Origin: Acidobacteriaceae bacterium
Lineage (GTDB): Bacteria > Acidobacteriota > Terriglobia > Terriglobales > Acidobacteriaceae
Assembly (NCBI GenBank): GCA_027307045.1
Contig: DAHUXR010000003.1
Location: 1-64,000 of the forward strand
Length of the DNA: 64,000 bases
Reading direction: 5' to 3'
Part shown: one piece after another, positions 56,277 through 64,000 of the stretch
Position numbering within the stretch: position 1 is the first letter of the stretch
Layout: each line of letters starts with the position of its first letter
Notes under the pieces: generated by a model
The model's database searches: none
Told to the model about the DNA's origin: nothing
What the model saw: the letters and a program-made list of their open reading frames with translations, nothing else
Position numbers and translations under genes: made by a program

Positions 56277-57158
56277 ATGGCTGCATCTGTTTGGACCGGA
56301 TATCTTACTTTTGGACTTATTTCCATGCCGGTACGGCTGTTTTCCGGCGCACGCGGCACGCGCGTTTCTTTTCACATGCTCCATCGCGACGATAACGCCC
56401 GGGTAAAGCAGCAGCTTTATTGCCCAGTGGACGAAAAGGTCATTGAGCGGAATGAGGTTGTAAAGGGCTATGAATTCCGCAAGGGCGAATACGTGGTCAT
56501 TGAGCCGGAAGAAATTAAGAAAATCGAACCCAAGACCGCCAAAGCCATGGAGATCCTGGAGTTTGTGAAACAGGAAGAAATCGATCCGGTTTACTTTGAG
56601 TCATCCTACTATCTGGCCCCGGACGAAGCCGCTAAAAAGCCTTACGCCCTGCTGGTAAAAGCAATGAAAGATACCGGCTACGTTGGCGTGGCCAAGCTGG
56701 CCATGCACAATCGCGAATACACGGCGTTTTTGCGTCCGTATGAAAAAGGCTTAATGCTGCACACCATGTATTACAAGGAAGAAGTCCGCGAAGCGCCTGA
56801 TTTTGGCACCGAGCATGCCACCCTGAAAGAGGGGGAAGTGAAAGTGGCGCATCAGCTGATTGAAGCCCTTGCCGCCAAGTGGGACCCCACAAAGTATTAC
56901 GACACGTTTGAAGAGAACCTGAAAAAGATGATCAAGGCCCATATGGAAGGGAAGCAGGTTGTGGCGATTGACAAGCCGAAGCCTGCAGCCCCGCCCACTG
57001 ACCTGATGGCCGCGCTGAAGCAGAGCCTGGCGCAGATGGAAGGGAAGAAGAAAGGCCCGCAACGAGTAGAGGCTGCCCAGCGCGAGTCAGAGGTTGAGGT
57101 GAAAGGGAAGCAGAAATCGGTGGCTGGAAAGAAGAAGCCGCCGAAGCGGGCCGCCTAA
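56277..57158 (+). CDS. ku: Ku DNA end-binding protein (NHEJ)
   Basis: 293 residues, the normal length for bacterial Ku. It opens with VWTGYLTFGLISMPVRLFSG and continues with FHMLHRD, QLYCPVDEKVIERNEVVKGYEF, VVIEPEEIKKIEP and FESSYYLAPDEAAKKPYALL, all conserved in the beta-barrel ring. The C-terminus is a Lys-rich, disordered tail (KGKQKSVAGKKKPPKRAA), seen in longer bacterial Ku proteins and thought to aid DNA binding and ligase recruitment. The start at 56277 has AAGGGTG upstream. It works as a homodimer that loads on double-strand breaks and recruits LigD; no ligD is in the window. Confidence 0.95.
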   Translation: MAASVWTGYLTFGLISMPVRLFSGARGTRVSFHMLHRDDNARVKQQLYCPVDEKVIERNEVVKGYEFRKGEYVVIEPEEIKKIEPKTAKAMEILEFVKQEEIDPVYFESSYYLAPDEAAKKPYALLVKAMKDTGYVGVAKLAMHNREYTAFLRPYEKGLMLHTMYYKEEVREAPDFGTEHATLKEGEVKVAHQLIEALAAKWDPTKYYDTFEENLKKMIKAHMEGKQVVAIDKPKPAAPPTDLMAALKQSLAQMEGKKKGPQRVEAAQRESEVEVKGKQKSVAGKKKPPKRAA

Positions 57159-57412
57159 AGGCTGAGGTCGGGGATCGCGCGGATCAGGTGATCTATTGAT
57201 TTTGTGTGTTGTGTGACTCTATTGGCGCGAAATGCCGCGAACGCCGACTTGCGCCTGCCAAGCGTCCTGCTATGAGTGCCCAAAAATGTTCGCCAACGAC
57301 CACACTTCCCCAGCGGTTTGGAGCGAAGCGAAATAAGCAAATGATTTACAATAAATCCTTCGCAATAATTCAGAGTTTGAGCGTTCAAACCGGTAGCACC
57401 GGTGGAGTTTGA

Positions 57413-58969
57413 ATGAAGGCAAGTTTCAAGGCAATGTGGCTGCTGGCCAGCCTGGGCATTCTTATGTTGGTGGCCGTAGGCTGCAATGACACCTTACGGC
57501 AATTCATCACCCCTGTTCCGTCTCCTTCTGGCGATCCCGGAACGCTCGCGCATGCTATCACGTTATCGACCAACCCGGTTGTTTCCCCCGCACCCCCCGC
57601 GGACGGCAGTGACATGCACATTGATGTCTCAGGGGACTCAAGCGTAGGGATCGTGCCTGTGGGAGTGAATCCAGTTTTTCTGGGAAAGACTTCAAACCGC
57701 GTTTTCATTATTAATAGCGGCGATCCGAGCGCTTCGATTCCGCCGTCGGTTTCTACCTATCTCGCGCTGCTTCCCACCACAACCGTTTCCACGGTGACGT
57801 TGCCCGCCACAAGCCAGGGCCCGGTTGCGGGCGCCACCAACAGTGCTGGTAATTTCTATATCGTTAATCGCCTCAGCAATACCGTGGACTTGATTTCCGG
57901 CGGCGTCCTTGCCGTCGTTTCCACTATCGCACTGCCTGCCGGCGATTCGAACCCAGTCATGATTGCGGGCAATGCCGCTAATAACAAGATTTTTGTCGTG
58001 AACCAGAATGCGGGCGCGGGCACGGTGACGGAAATTTCCACGATAGATAACACGATCATCAAGGACATTCCCGTTGGATCGAATCCGATCTGGGCCGTGA
58101 TGAGCACAGACGGACTATTTGTGTTTGTCGTCAATCAGGGCGATGGAACTGTAAGCGTGATTGATACTTCGCTCGACATCATTCTTCCTTGTGCCGTCAG
58201 CCCATCGTGTCCTGCCGGAAATGCCATCAAGGTAGGCACCACCGGTGCGTCATCGCCAAACTTTGCTTTCTATGATTCCAAGCTGAGGCGCGTTTACGTA
58301 AGCAATACGGGAACGGGCGAAAACACCATCTCCGTGATCCAGGCCAACGGTCTTGACCTGGGATCAAATCCGCAGGTGCTGCCGACCAAGCTTGCAGACA
58401 TTCATGTTTCGGGCAGTCCAACATCTTTGACCGCGCTGAGTGACGGCAGCAGAGTGTATGCGGCGCTGGGAAACTGTCCGGCAGGAGTGAATCACCTCAC
58501 GCTTCCGGACCAGACTTCCGCCAGCAATGCCAGTCATTGCCCCGGCAATCTGGTCAGCGTGATTGACGCGGTTGGTCTGCGTGAAACGGGAACAATCGCA
58601 GTAGGCCCAGGCGCAATTTCAGTGGACGCTTCCTCTGACGCGTCGCGCGTTTATGTGGTCAGCGCCAATGACATTACTACCGTCCGCGATGACGTGCATG
58701 TGCCTAATTGCATTGATCCTTTTTGCCTTCAGGGCCCAGTGCAGCCCGATAGAACTTTCCCAACACCTTCGATTTCAATTATCAAGACCAGCACAAATTC
58801 AGTGCTGGCGACTCCGGTAAATGCCGGCATAGTAAACCTTCCGCTGCCCACGTTCCATGTTCCACAGCAGGACCCAGGGTGTGTTCCAACGATTGATCCT
58901 AATTTCAACGATGAAGTCCCTTTGCCATGTCCGCTGCAAACGCCGTTTGTGGTCCGCACTTTCCCATAG
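57413..58969 (+). CDS. YVTN/NHL-type beta-propeller lipoprotein
   Basis: 518 residues beginning with a lipoprotein signal: positively charged start (MKASFK), hydrophobic core (LLASLGILML) and lipobox LVAVGC with the modified Cys near residue 24. The body carries several degenerate propeller repeats: VPVGVNPVFLG, VGSNPIWAVMSTDGLFVFVVNQGDGTVSVID, VYVSNTGTGENTISVI, TALSDGSRVYAALG and VGPGAISVDASSDASRVYVVSA. These match the cell-surface YVTN repeat class. It is probably outer-membrane anchored or periplasmic and may act in protein or polymer binding. Stand-alone gene between Ku and the convergent che operon. No catalytic residues were seen. Confidence 0.82.
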   Translation: MKASFKAMWLLASLGILMLVAVGCNDTLRQFITPVPSPSGDPGTLAHAITLSTNPVVSPAPPADGSDMHIDVSGDSSVGIVPVGVNPVFLGKTSNRVFIINSGDPSASIPPSVSTYLALLPTTTVSTVTLPATSQGPVAGATNSAGNFYIVNRLSNTVDLISGGVLAVVSTIALPAGDSNPVMIAGNAANNKIFVVNQNAGAGTVTEISTIDNTIIKDIPVGSNPIWAVMSTDGLFVFVVNQGDGTVSVIDTSLDIILPCAVSPSCPAGNAIKVGTTGASSPNFAFYDSKLRRVYVSNTGTGENTISVIQANGLDLGSNPQVLPTKLADIHVSGSPTSLTALSDGSRVYAALGNCPAGVNHLTLPDQTSASNASHCPGNLVSVIDAVGLRETGTIAVGPGAISVDASSDASRVYVVSANDITTVRDDVHVPNCIDPFCLQGPVQPDRTFPTPSISIIKTSTNSVLATPVNAGIVNLPLPTFHVPQQDPGCVPTIDPNFNDEVPLPCPLQTPFVVRTFP

Positions 58970-59002
58970 TCTGGTCTTGAACATCCTGAGACTAAGCATC
59001 GC

Positions 59003-59031
59003 AAAAAAAAGGGCGGCTTGTGTGCCCGCCC
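59003..59031 (-). terminator. Intrinsic terminator of the che operon
   Basis: On the minus strand a GGGCGG/CCGCCC stem with a short loop is followed by eight T residues (A run at 59003-59010 on the plus strand). It lies 34 bases past the cheX stop codon and closes the reverse-strand chemosensory operon. It also faces the end of the convergent lipoprotein gene. Confidence 0.85.
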
Positions 59032-59064
59032 GTTGGAATCGCTATGAGAAGAAGTTAGCTTGCG

Positions 59065-59547
59065 TTAGTTGTCCGTTCGACGCTTGCGGTTGTAGCGCAT
59101 GGCGATGTTCATAAAGATGTTTCCGCTGCCCGTGTCAAAACACATCACCAGTGATTCCTGATCTTCGCTGCTTTTTTCGCCCAGTTCATCGGCATGGATC
59201 ACAGGCGGATAAATCTTGAACTTGAATCCCTGGTCGTTGAGCGCGGTAATGGCGCTGCCAATCACCATGTTGGCCAGTTCGCACACGGTTTCCCGCGCCA
59301 CTTCATCGCTTTCGGGCACAGGCGATCCAGTGAGATAGCTCGCTACCCTGGCCGCGGTCGGCGTATCGATATCAAAGATGATACGGCCTTCAATGTCGCC
59401 CTTGATCGTAACCATGGAAGCGATGCCTTTGCGGCGATACGCTTCTTCGTCCATGGTCACGTCGCCCATGCGGGCCGCGCATTGCAGAGTCTCCGCCAGC
59501 ACGGCATCCGCCGCGTTGATGAACGGCTGAATTAGTTCGATCTTCAT
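59065..59547 (-). CDS. cheX: CheX-type CheY-P phosphatase
   Basis: 160 residues matching the CheC/CheX/FliY phosphatase fold in its short CheX form. The phosphatase signature ExxN is present in ETVCELANMVIGSAITAL, and the preceding strand GDIEGRIIFDIDTPTAARVASYLTG is family-typical. CheX dephosphorylates phosphorylated CheY, ending the signal. It follows cheY by six bases and is the last gene before the terminator. Confidence 0.88.
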   Translation of the reverse strand: MKIELIQPFINAADAVLAETLQCAARMGDVTMDEEAYRRKGIASMVTIKGDIEGRIIFDIDTPTAARVASYLTGSPVPESDEVARETVCELANMVIGSAITALNDQGFKFKIYPPVIHADELGEKSSEDQESLVMCFDTGSGNIFMNIAMRYNRKRRTDN

Positions 59548-59553
59548 CGGATC

Positions 59554-59991
59554 TCAGCTTTCCTGGGCAGTTGGTGTGGCCACGGCCGCGTCATCGCCCA
59601 TTACGTACTTGATGACTTCGTAAAGTATTTCCGACTTCACCGGCTTCTGGACAAAGTGGCGCGCACCCTTTTGCAGCGCGGCAACAATGTTTTCCTGGTA
59701 GCCGACGGAAGACACCATCACGATACGAGCATTCGGATGCGACCGCACGATGCGTTCCGCAGCCTCAATACCTTCCATCTGTGGCATGGTAATGTCCATC
59801 AACACCATGTCAGGTGTGGTTCGGTCGTATTCCGTAATGGCGGTGCAGCCATCGCCGGCCTCGCCGACAATTTCGCCGCCAAAAGCCTCAACCATCTTCG
59901 CAACGTTCTTGCGCGCGAAGACGGAATCGTCCACCACTAGATAGCGGATCGGCATGCCGTCTTTACGAATCAGAATTGGAAATGTTTCCAT
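59554..59991 (-). CDS. cheY: CheY-type single-domain response regulator
   Basis: 145 residues from the ATG at 59991, preferred over an ATG 66 bases upstream because GAGGAGA lies 8 bases before it. Receiver features: acidic pair VVDDS, phospho-acceptor Asp in VLMDITMPQMEG, the conserved Ser of VMVSSVG and Lys of FVQKPVKSE. There is no output domain, so it acts by protein binding, with CheA as donor and CheX as phosphatase. Only 23 bases separate it from cheB. Confidence 0.92.
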   Translation of the reverse strand: METFPILIRKDGMPIRYLVVDDSVFARKNVAKMVEAFGGEIVGEAGDGCTAITEYDRTTPDMVLMDITMPQMEGIEAAERIVRSHPNARIVMVSSVGYQENIVAALQKGARHFVQKPVKSEILYEVIKYVMGDDAAVATPTAQES

Positions 59992-60014
59992 ACTTGTTCT
60001 CCTCGCGAATCCAA

Positions 60015-61097
60015 TCAAACTTTTACTACTGCTCGAGCAATCTTTTCCGGGTTGCACTGCATGGCCAGCGTATTCGCCAGCATATCCAGGGGGACAATGC
60101 GCATGGCATGTCCGCGTTCCACGGCCGCTTTGGGCATGCCAAACACCGTGCAGGAGTCCTCGCTCTGCGCGATCGTCAGGGCGCCCGCATCTTTCATCAA
60201 GCCCAGTCCGTCGGCGCCGTCATCGCCCATGCCGGTCATCAATACGCCTACGGCACGGCTGCCAAACTCTGCCGCCACTGAGCGAAACAGAATGTCAACT
60301 GATGGCCTGTGTCCATTTGTGCGGGCCTCATCGGAAAGCACCACGGTATTTCCCAGCGGCATCCGCCGGACTTTGATGTGCCGGTCTCCAGGACAAATCA
60401 GCGCTCGTCCTGCAATCAGCAGGTCGCCTGACTGCGCTTCCTTTACATCGATGGCGCAAGACTCATCCAGCCGCCTCGCAAACATCTCCGTAAATCCTTC
60501 GGGCATGTGTTGCACCACAACAATGGTGCCGGGAAAATCTCCAGGCAATTGCTGCAACAAATATTGCAAGGCGTTTGGCCCTCCTGTAGAAATGCCAATT
60601 GCCACGATCTTGGTTGGCTCGCGCCGCGCGCGCAAAGGTTTCTTGTCTGGTCTGGGCCGATCGAATGCGAGAGGGTTTGGCGTGTTGCGAATCTTGGTTT
60701 TGGCGGCAACCTTGATTTTACTGATCAGGTCCACGGCAATCTCGTCCATGTGAGCGGAGGCGGCATCGCGTGGCTTGGCCACAAAATCAAACGCTCCCAG
60801 GGCCAAAGCCTTGAACGTCGCGCTTGCGCCCTCCGTGGTCAACGCGCTCACTACGATCACCGGTACGCGGAACCGCCGCGTGATCTGGCGCAGTGTCTCC
60901 AGTCCGTCCATACGCGGCATTTCCAGGTCCAGCGTTACCACGTCAGGACGAAGGTCTTCAATCTTCTTGAGCCCAAAAGCGCCGTCCATTGCGGTTCCTA
61001 CTACTTCAATTTCGCTGTCCCGGGCAAGGATCTGTGGAATCAACTTTCGCATCAGTGCTGAATCATCCACCACCAGGACTCGCAATTTCGTACTCAT
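60015..61097 (-). CDS. cheB: CheB chemoreceptor methylesterase/deamidase
   Basis: 360 residues with the standard layout. The receiver domain has VVDDSALMR, phospho-acceptor Asp in VTLDLEMPRMDGLETL and Lys in DFVAKPRD. After a linker comes the methylesterase domain with catalytic triad motifs GISTGGP (Ser), VVQHMPEGFT (His) and MTGMGDDGADGL (Asp). It removes methyl groups from chemoreceptor glutamates when phosphorylated by CheA. The start overlaps the cheA stop (ATGA), giving translational coupling. Confidence 0.96.
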   Translation of the reverse strand: MSTKLRVLVVDDSALMRKLIPQILARDSEIEVVGTAMDGAFGLKKIEDLRPDVVTLDLEMPRMDGLETLRQITRRFRVPVIVVSALTTEGASATFKALALGAFDFVAKPRDAASAHMDEIAVDLISKIKVAAKTKIRNTPNPLAFDRPRPDKKPLRARREPTKIVAIGISTGGPNALQYLLQQLPGDFPGTIVVVQHMPEGFTEMFARRLDESCAIDVKEAQSGDLLIAGRALICPGDRHIKVRRMPLGNTVVLSDEARTNGHRPSVDILFRSVAAEFGSRAVGVLMTGMGDDGADGLGLMKDAGALTIAQSEDSCTVFGMPKAAVERGHAMRIVPLDMLANTLAMQCNPEKIARAVVKV

Positions 61098-63217
61098 GCT
61101 GTGGCCCCCACCATCTGTAACTTGCCGAGCTTTGCAACTACACTTGAGAGATTCAGGATCAGCACCACAGTTCCATCGCCAAGAATGGAAGCGCCGCTGA
61201 CCAGATCAGTGGCCACTAAATGATCGTCCATGGCCTTGATGACTAATTCTTCTTCGCCTACCAAATGGTCCACCACCAGGCCGAACTTGCGCTCGCCCGT
61301 CGAGATCACCACCACAAACATCTTTCCCGTTTCCGCCTGCTCTTTTTCCAGCCGGTGCAGATGCAGCAGAGCAAGCACCTCATTGCGCAACTGCATTACC
61401 TCATGCTGGTCCACGCGATGCAGCGCGCCTTGTGTCGTCCGCGTGATCTCCACTACGGAAGCCAGCGGCACGGCGTATAACCGGTCACCCACGCGGAAGA
61501 GCAAGGCCTTGATGATCGCCAGTGTTAGCGGCACTTTCAGGAAGAACGTTGTTCCTTTGCCGGCGGTCGTGCGGATGCTGACCGTGCCTTTCAGTTTTTC
61601 CAGCACCGTCTTCACCACATCCATGCCTACGCCACGGCCGGAAATAGACGTAACTTCCTGCGCGGTGCTCAGGCCTGGATGGAAAATCAGGTTGTTGGTC
61701 TCTATTTCACCCAGCACCACTGCGTCACCGTGCTTGATCAGGCCGCGCTCCACCGCTTTTGCTATCAACTTTTCGCGGTCAATGCCTCGCCCGTCGTCGG
61801 TCACCTCAATCACAATCTCATTGCCCTGGTGATAAGCGTCAAGCGTTACCGTGCCTTGCGCCGGCTTTCCGTCGTTGATGCGCTCTGCCGGAGACTCAAT
61901 CCCGTGGTCCACGGCATTGCGCACCAGGTGCGCCAGCGGCTCGGCCAGCATGTCCAGAATGCTTTTATCAAGGTCGGTATCCTGTCCGGTCACCACTAGA
62001 TTTACTTCCTTGCCGCAGGACTTAGCTACATCGCGCACCACGCGCGGAAATCTGCGGAAAAGATGTTCCACCGGAACCATGCGGATCTTCATTACGGATT
62101 TCTGCAGGTCGTTCATGATCCGCGCCTGGAATGCCATGGCGTCAGAGAACCGCATTTTCAAAGGATCTTTGGGATGGCGCTTTTCAAATTCATTGATCGC
62201 CTGGTGTAGCATGCTCTTGGCGATAATCAATTCGCCCACCAGGTTGAGCACGGAATCAATCTTCTCCGCGTCCACGCGCAACAGCGTTTCTGACATGCTG
62301 GCAAAACTGGCGGGCTGCGTGTCATTCGCTATTTGCGAATTGGCATTTTCCGCTCTTGGTGTTGCAACTTCGCGGGCGGCCGACTCTACCAGCGTTTCCT
62401 CAGCTCGGATGACGGTTTCGGTCCCGTCTTCCTGTGGTGTGGTTACGTGCCTGACAATATCGAGAACGTCGTCCGCGGGCTCCTGTGCCTGTCCGGCTTT
62501 TTGTACAAGGACTTCCGCAACCACTGACGGGATACGGCACTTTTTTGCGATCCATTCCTCGGAGTTGTCGCTGGCAATGGCCGCCTCCACCACGTCCAGA
62601 TCGTTACTCAGAGTGCTCTGGTCTGGTGCAACCGCCAGCAGCTTGCCGCAATCCTGCAGCACGTTGCGGATCAATTGCATTGCGGCGCCACGCATCGGGC
62701 ACTGCGGTTCAATGGAGAACGCCACGTTGTAAACGGTTTCTCCGCGGCCCAGCGCGTCCGCCACTACCATTTGCTCGTATTCGCTCCAGACAAAGCGAGC
62801 CTGCAGCTTGTAACGCACGGTATTGGCTGGTTTTTTGGTAAGCGAAACGATCTGCTCTTTCAGCTCTTCTCCTGCCGGCGGTTGCAGGCTGCCGCGATAA
62901 GCGGAGAGCATGGAACTGAACGTATCGGCAGCAATCAGCACCACTTCCGCCAAAGCTGCCTTGCTCACAGCGGCAATATCGGGACGCAGGACATCTTCCA
63001 GCGCATGCGCCAACTCGCTTAGTTCGGTGTAACCGCAAGCTGCTGAGTCGCCCTTCAGGGTATGGACCGTGCGCCGAACCTGGCGCAAAACTTCTTGATC
63101 TTCCGGACGCTTCTCCAGCTCCAGCCCCTCTTCATTGAGCGTCTGCAACAGTTCTGTTGCGCTCTCAAAGAAGAGTTCGCGAAGCTCAGCCGCGTGATCG
63201 TCAGAGAAGAAGTTCAC
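61094..63217 (-). CDS. cheA: CheA histidine kinase
   Basis: 707 residues. The N-terminal P1 phosphotransfer domain contains VHTLKGDSAACG with the phospho-accepting His near residue 52. A spacer region with a P2-like segment (about 130-240) follows. P3 dimerisation (LRVDAEKIDSVLNLVGELIIAKSML) leads into the P4 kinase domain with LAHLVRNAVDHGIESPAER (N box), VTDDGRGID (G1) and SGRGVGMDVVK (G2). P5 at the C-terminus is CheW-like (FRVGDRLYAVPLASVVEI). It phosphorylates CheY and CheB. It overlaps cheR and cheB by four bases each. No separate cheW or receptor gene is in view. Confidence 0.96.
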   Translation of the reverse strand: MNFFSDDHAAELRELFFESATELLQTLNEEGLELEKRPEDQEVLRQVRRTVHTLKGDSAACGYTELSELAHALEDVLRPDIAAVSKAALAEVVLIAADTFSSMLSAYRGSLQPPAGEELKEQIVSLTKKPANTVRYKLQARFVWSEYEQMVVADALGRGETVYNVAFSIEPQCPMRGAAMQLIRNVLQDCGKLLAVAPDQSTLSNDLDVVEAAIASDNSEEWIAKKCRIPSVVAEVLVQKAGQAQEPADDVLDIVRHVTTPQEDGTETVIRAEETLVESAAREVATPRAENANSQIANDTQPASFASMSETLLRVDAEKIDSVLNLVGELIIAKSMLHQAINEFEKRHPKDPLKMRFSDAMAFQARIMNDLQKSVMKIRMVPVEHLFRRFPRVVRDVAKSCGKEVNLVVTGQDTDLDKSILDMLAEPLAHLVRNAVDHGIESPAERINDGKPAQGTVTLDAYHQGNEIVIEVTDDGRGIDREKLIAKAVERGLIKHGDAVVLGEIETNNLIFHPGLSTAQEVTSISGRGVGMDVVKTVLEKLKGTVSIRTTAGKGTTFFLKVPLTLAIIKALLFRVGDRLYAVPLASVVEITRTTQGALHRVDQHEVMQLRNEVLALLHLHRLEKEQAETGKMFVVVISTGERKFGLVVDHLVGEEELVIKAMDDHLVATDLVSGASILGDGTVVLILNLSSVVAKLGKLQMVGATA

Positions 63218-64000
63218 CCCGCCACCTCAATGCGCTGGTAAGCCGTACCGTTGTTCTGGTGCAGCATCTTGTATTTGTCTGAGAGGCCAAACAGGCTTTC
63301 CGCATGGCCGATAAACAGGTAACCCTCGGCGTTCAGGCAGCGATACAGCTTTTCTACCAGGCGCTTCTGCTCCGCTTCATCAAAGTAGATCATCACGTTG
63401 CGGCAGAAGATCACGTCATTGCGCTGGGGCAGAAACTCCGTTTTGAGATTGTGGAAGTCGAAATGGACCAGGTCTTTCAGTCCCCGCTTTACCGCGTATC
63501 GGTCGCCCAGCTTGTCGAAATATCGCAGCCGGTAAGCGTAATCCACGGATTCCATCTGATTTTCTGAATAAACGCCCTCCTGCGCCGTGCGCAATACCGT
63601 GTAGTTGATGTCGGAAGCCAGGATCTCCACTTTCCACGGTGGCGGAATCAGCGGCTTGGGACTGGGCATTTCAAAAGGCAGAGGATTGCGCAGGTAATAG
63701 TAAGCCAGCGCGTCGCACACCTGCATGGCCAGCGTATATGGTTCTTGTCCTGTGGAACATCCCGCGCACCACATGCGCAGGCTCCAGTCGCGCCGCTCCT
63801 GTTTTCGCTTCAACAGTTCTTCCAGAACGTTTTTCTGGAACAGTTCAAGCTGCGGTTTATTGCGAAAGAAGCTGGTTTCATTCACCGTGAGGTTTTCCAC
63901 CAGCGCGCTCATTTCCGCCTTGCCCTGATAGCTGGTGAGCAGGCGATAGTAAGCGTAAAAAGTATCCAGCCCGCAGATCTTCAGCCTGCGTTGCAGGCGG
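63214..64000 (-). CDS. cheR: CheR chemoreceptor methyltransferase (5' end beyond window)
   Basis: The frame runs to the right edge of the window. The visible 262 residues start inside the N-terminal helical domain (LKICGLDTFYAYYRLL) and include NETSFFRNKPQL, the SAM-binding motif MWCAGCSTGQEPYTLAM, EILASDIN, DVIFCRNVMIYFD and LFIGHAESL, all diagnostic of CheR. It uses S-adenosylmethionine to methylate receptor glutamates, opposing CheB. An ATG at 63912 is not the true start because the family N-terminal domain continues upstream of it. First known gene of the che operon. Confidence 0.95.
   Translation of the reverse strand, partial: RLQRRLKICGLDTFYAYYRLLTSYQGKAEMSALVENLTVNETSFFRNKPQLELFQKNVLEELLKRKQERRDWSLRMWCAGCSTGQEPYTLAMQVCDALAYYYLRNPLPFEMPSPKPLIPPPWKVEILASDINYTVLRTAQEGVYSENQMESVDYAYRLRYFDKLGDRYAVKRGLKDLVHFDFHNLKTEFLPQRNDVIFCRNVMIYFDEAEQKRLVEKLYRCLNAEGYLFIGHAESLFGLSDKYKMLHQNNGTAYQRIEVAG

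Overview
The window most likely comes from a soil Acidobacteriota genome. The basis is indirect: an orphan FtsX/MacB-type duplicated permease of the kind typical of that phylum, a TonB-like relic of the same style, a YVTN lipoprotein, a DUF92 protein, Ku, and a very large NRPS/PKS locus. No 16S rRNA gene is present, so the assignment is inference.

Region 1 (1-4.9 kb) is a graveyard. It holds the start of a small reverse-strand gene, the 3' end of a tRNA, a frameshifted tyrosine-recombinase relic, a truncated TonB-like gene, and broken NRPS/PKS pieces (adenylation C-terminus fused to a carrier tail; a condensation/adenylation remnant with a nonsense codon, a large deletion and a frameshift; probable thioesterase debris). 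One intact gene sits among the wreckage: a 3-hydroxyacyl-CoA dehydrogenase at 2448-3353. Region 2 (4.9-8.4 kb) carries a haem-oxygenase-like diiron-type enzyme, an MFS exporter and a zinc alcohol dehydrogenase.

Region 3 (8.9-50.5 kb) is one forward-strand hybrid assembly line: NRPS1 (C-A-T-C-A-T-C), NRPS2 (C-A-T-C-A-T-C-dead A-T), PKS (KS-AT-ACP), a deleted dehydrogenase remnant, a discrete ACP, an acyl-CoA dehydrogenase, an FkbH-like glyceryl transferase/phosphatase, NRPS3 (C-A-T-E-C-A-T), NRPS4 (A-NMT-T-C-A-T), a permease and a Rossmann-fold protein. ACP, acyl-CoA dehydrogenase, FkbH and 3-hydroxyacyl-CoA dehydrogenase are the known set for making hydroxymalonyl-ACP (methoxymalonyl-ACP when an O-methyltransferase is added). 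Inside the operon the dehydrogenase has shrunk to a 55-codon in-frame deletion relic. The only full-length copy is the one in the decayed relic about 26 kb upstream. The two paralogous loci therefore look reciprocally degraded and complementary. No intact thioesterase is present. NRPS1 ends in an unpaired condensation domain and NRPS4 begins with adenylation, so gene order is probably not biosynthetic order; NRPS4 > NRPS2 > PKS > NRPS3 > NRPS1 is a workable model.

Region 4 (50.6-64 kb) is ordinary chromosome: a GH15 glycosidase, a small membrane protein, an enolase-superfamily pseudogene, a membrane-anchored SDR, a DUF92 protein, Ku, a YVTN lipoprotein, and a reverse-strand chemosensory operon cheR-cheA-cheB-cheY-cheX closed by a clear intrinsic terminator.
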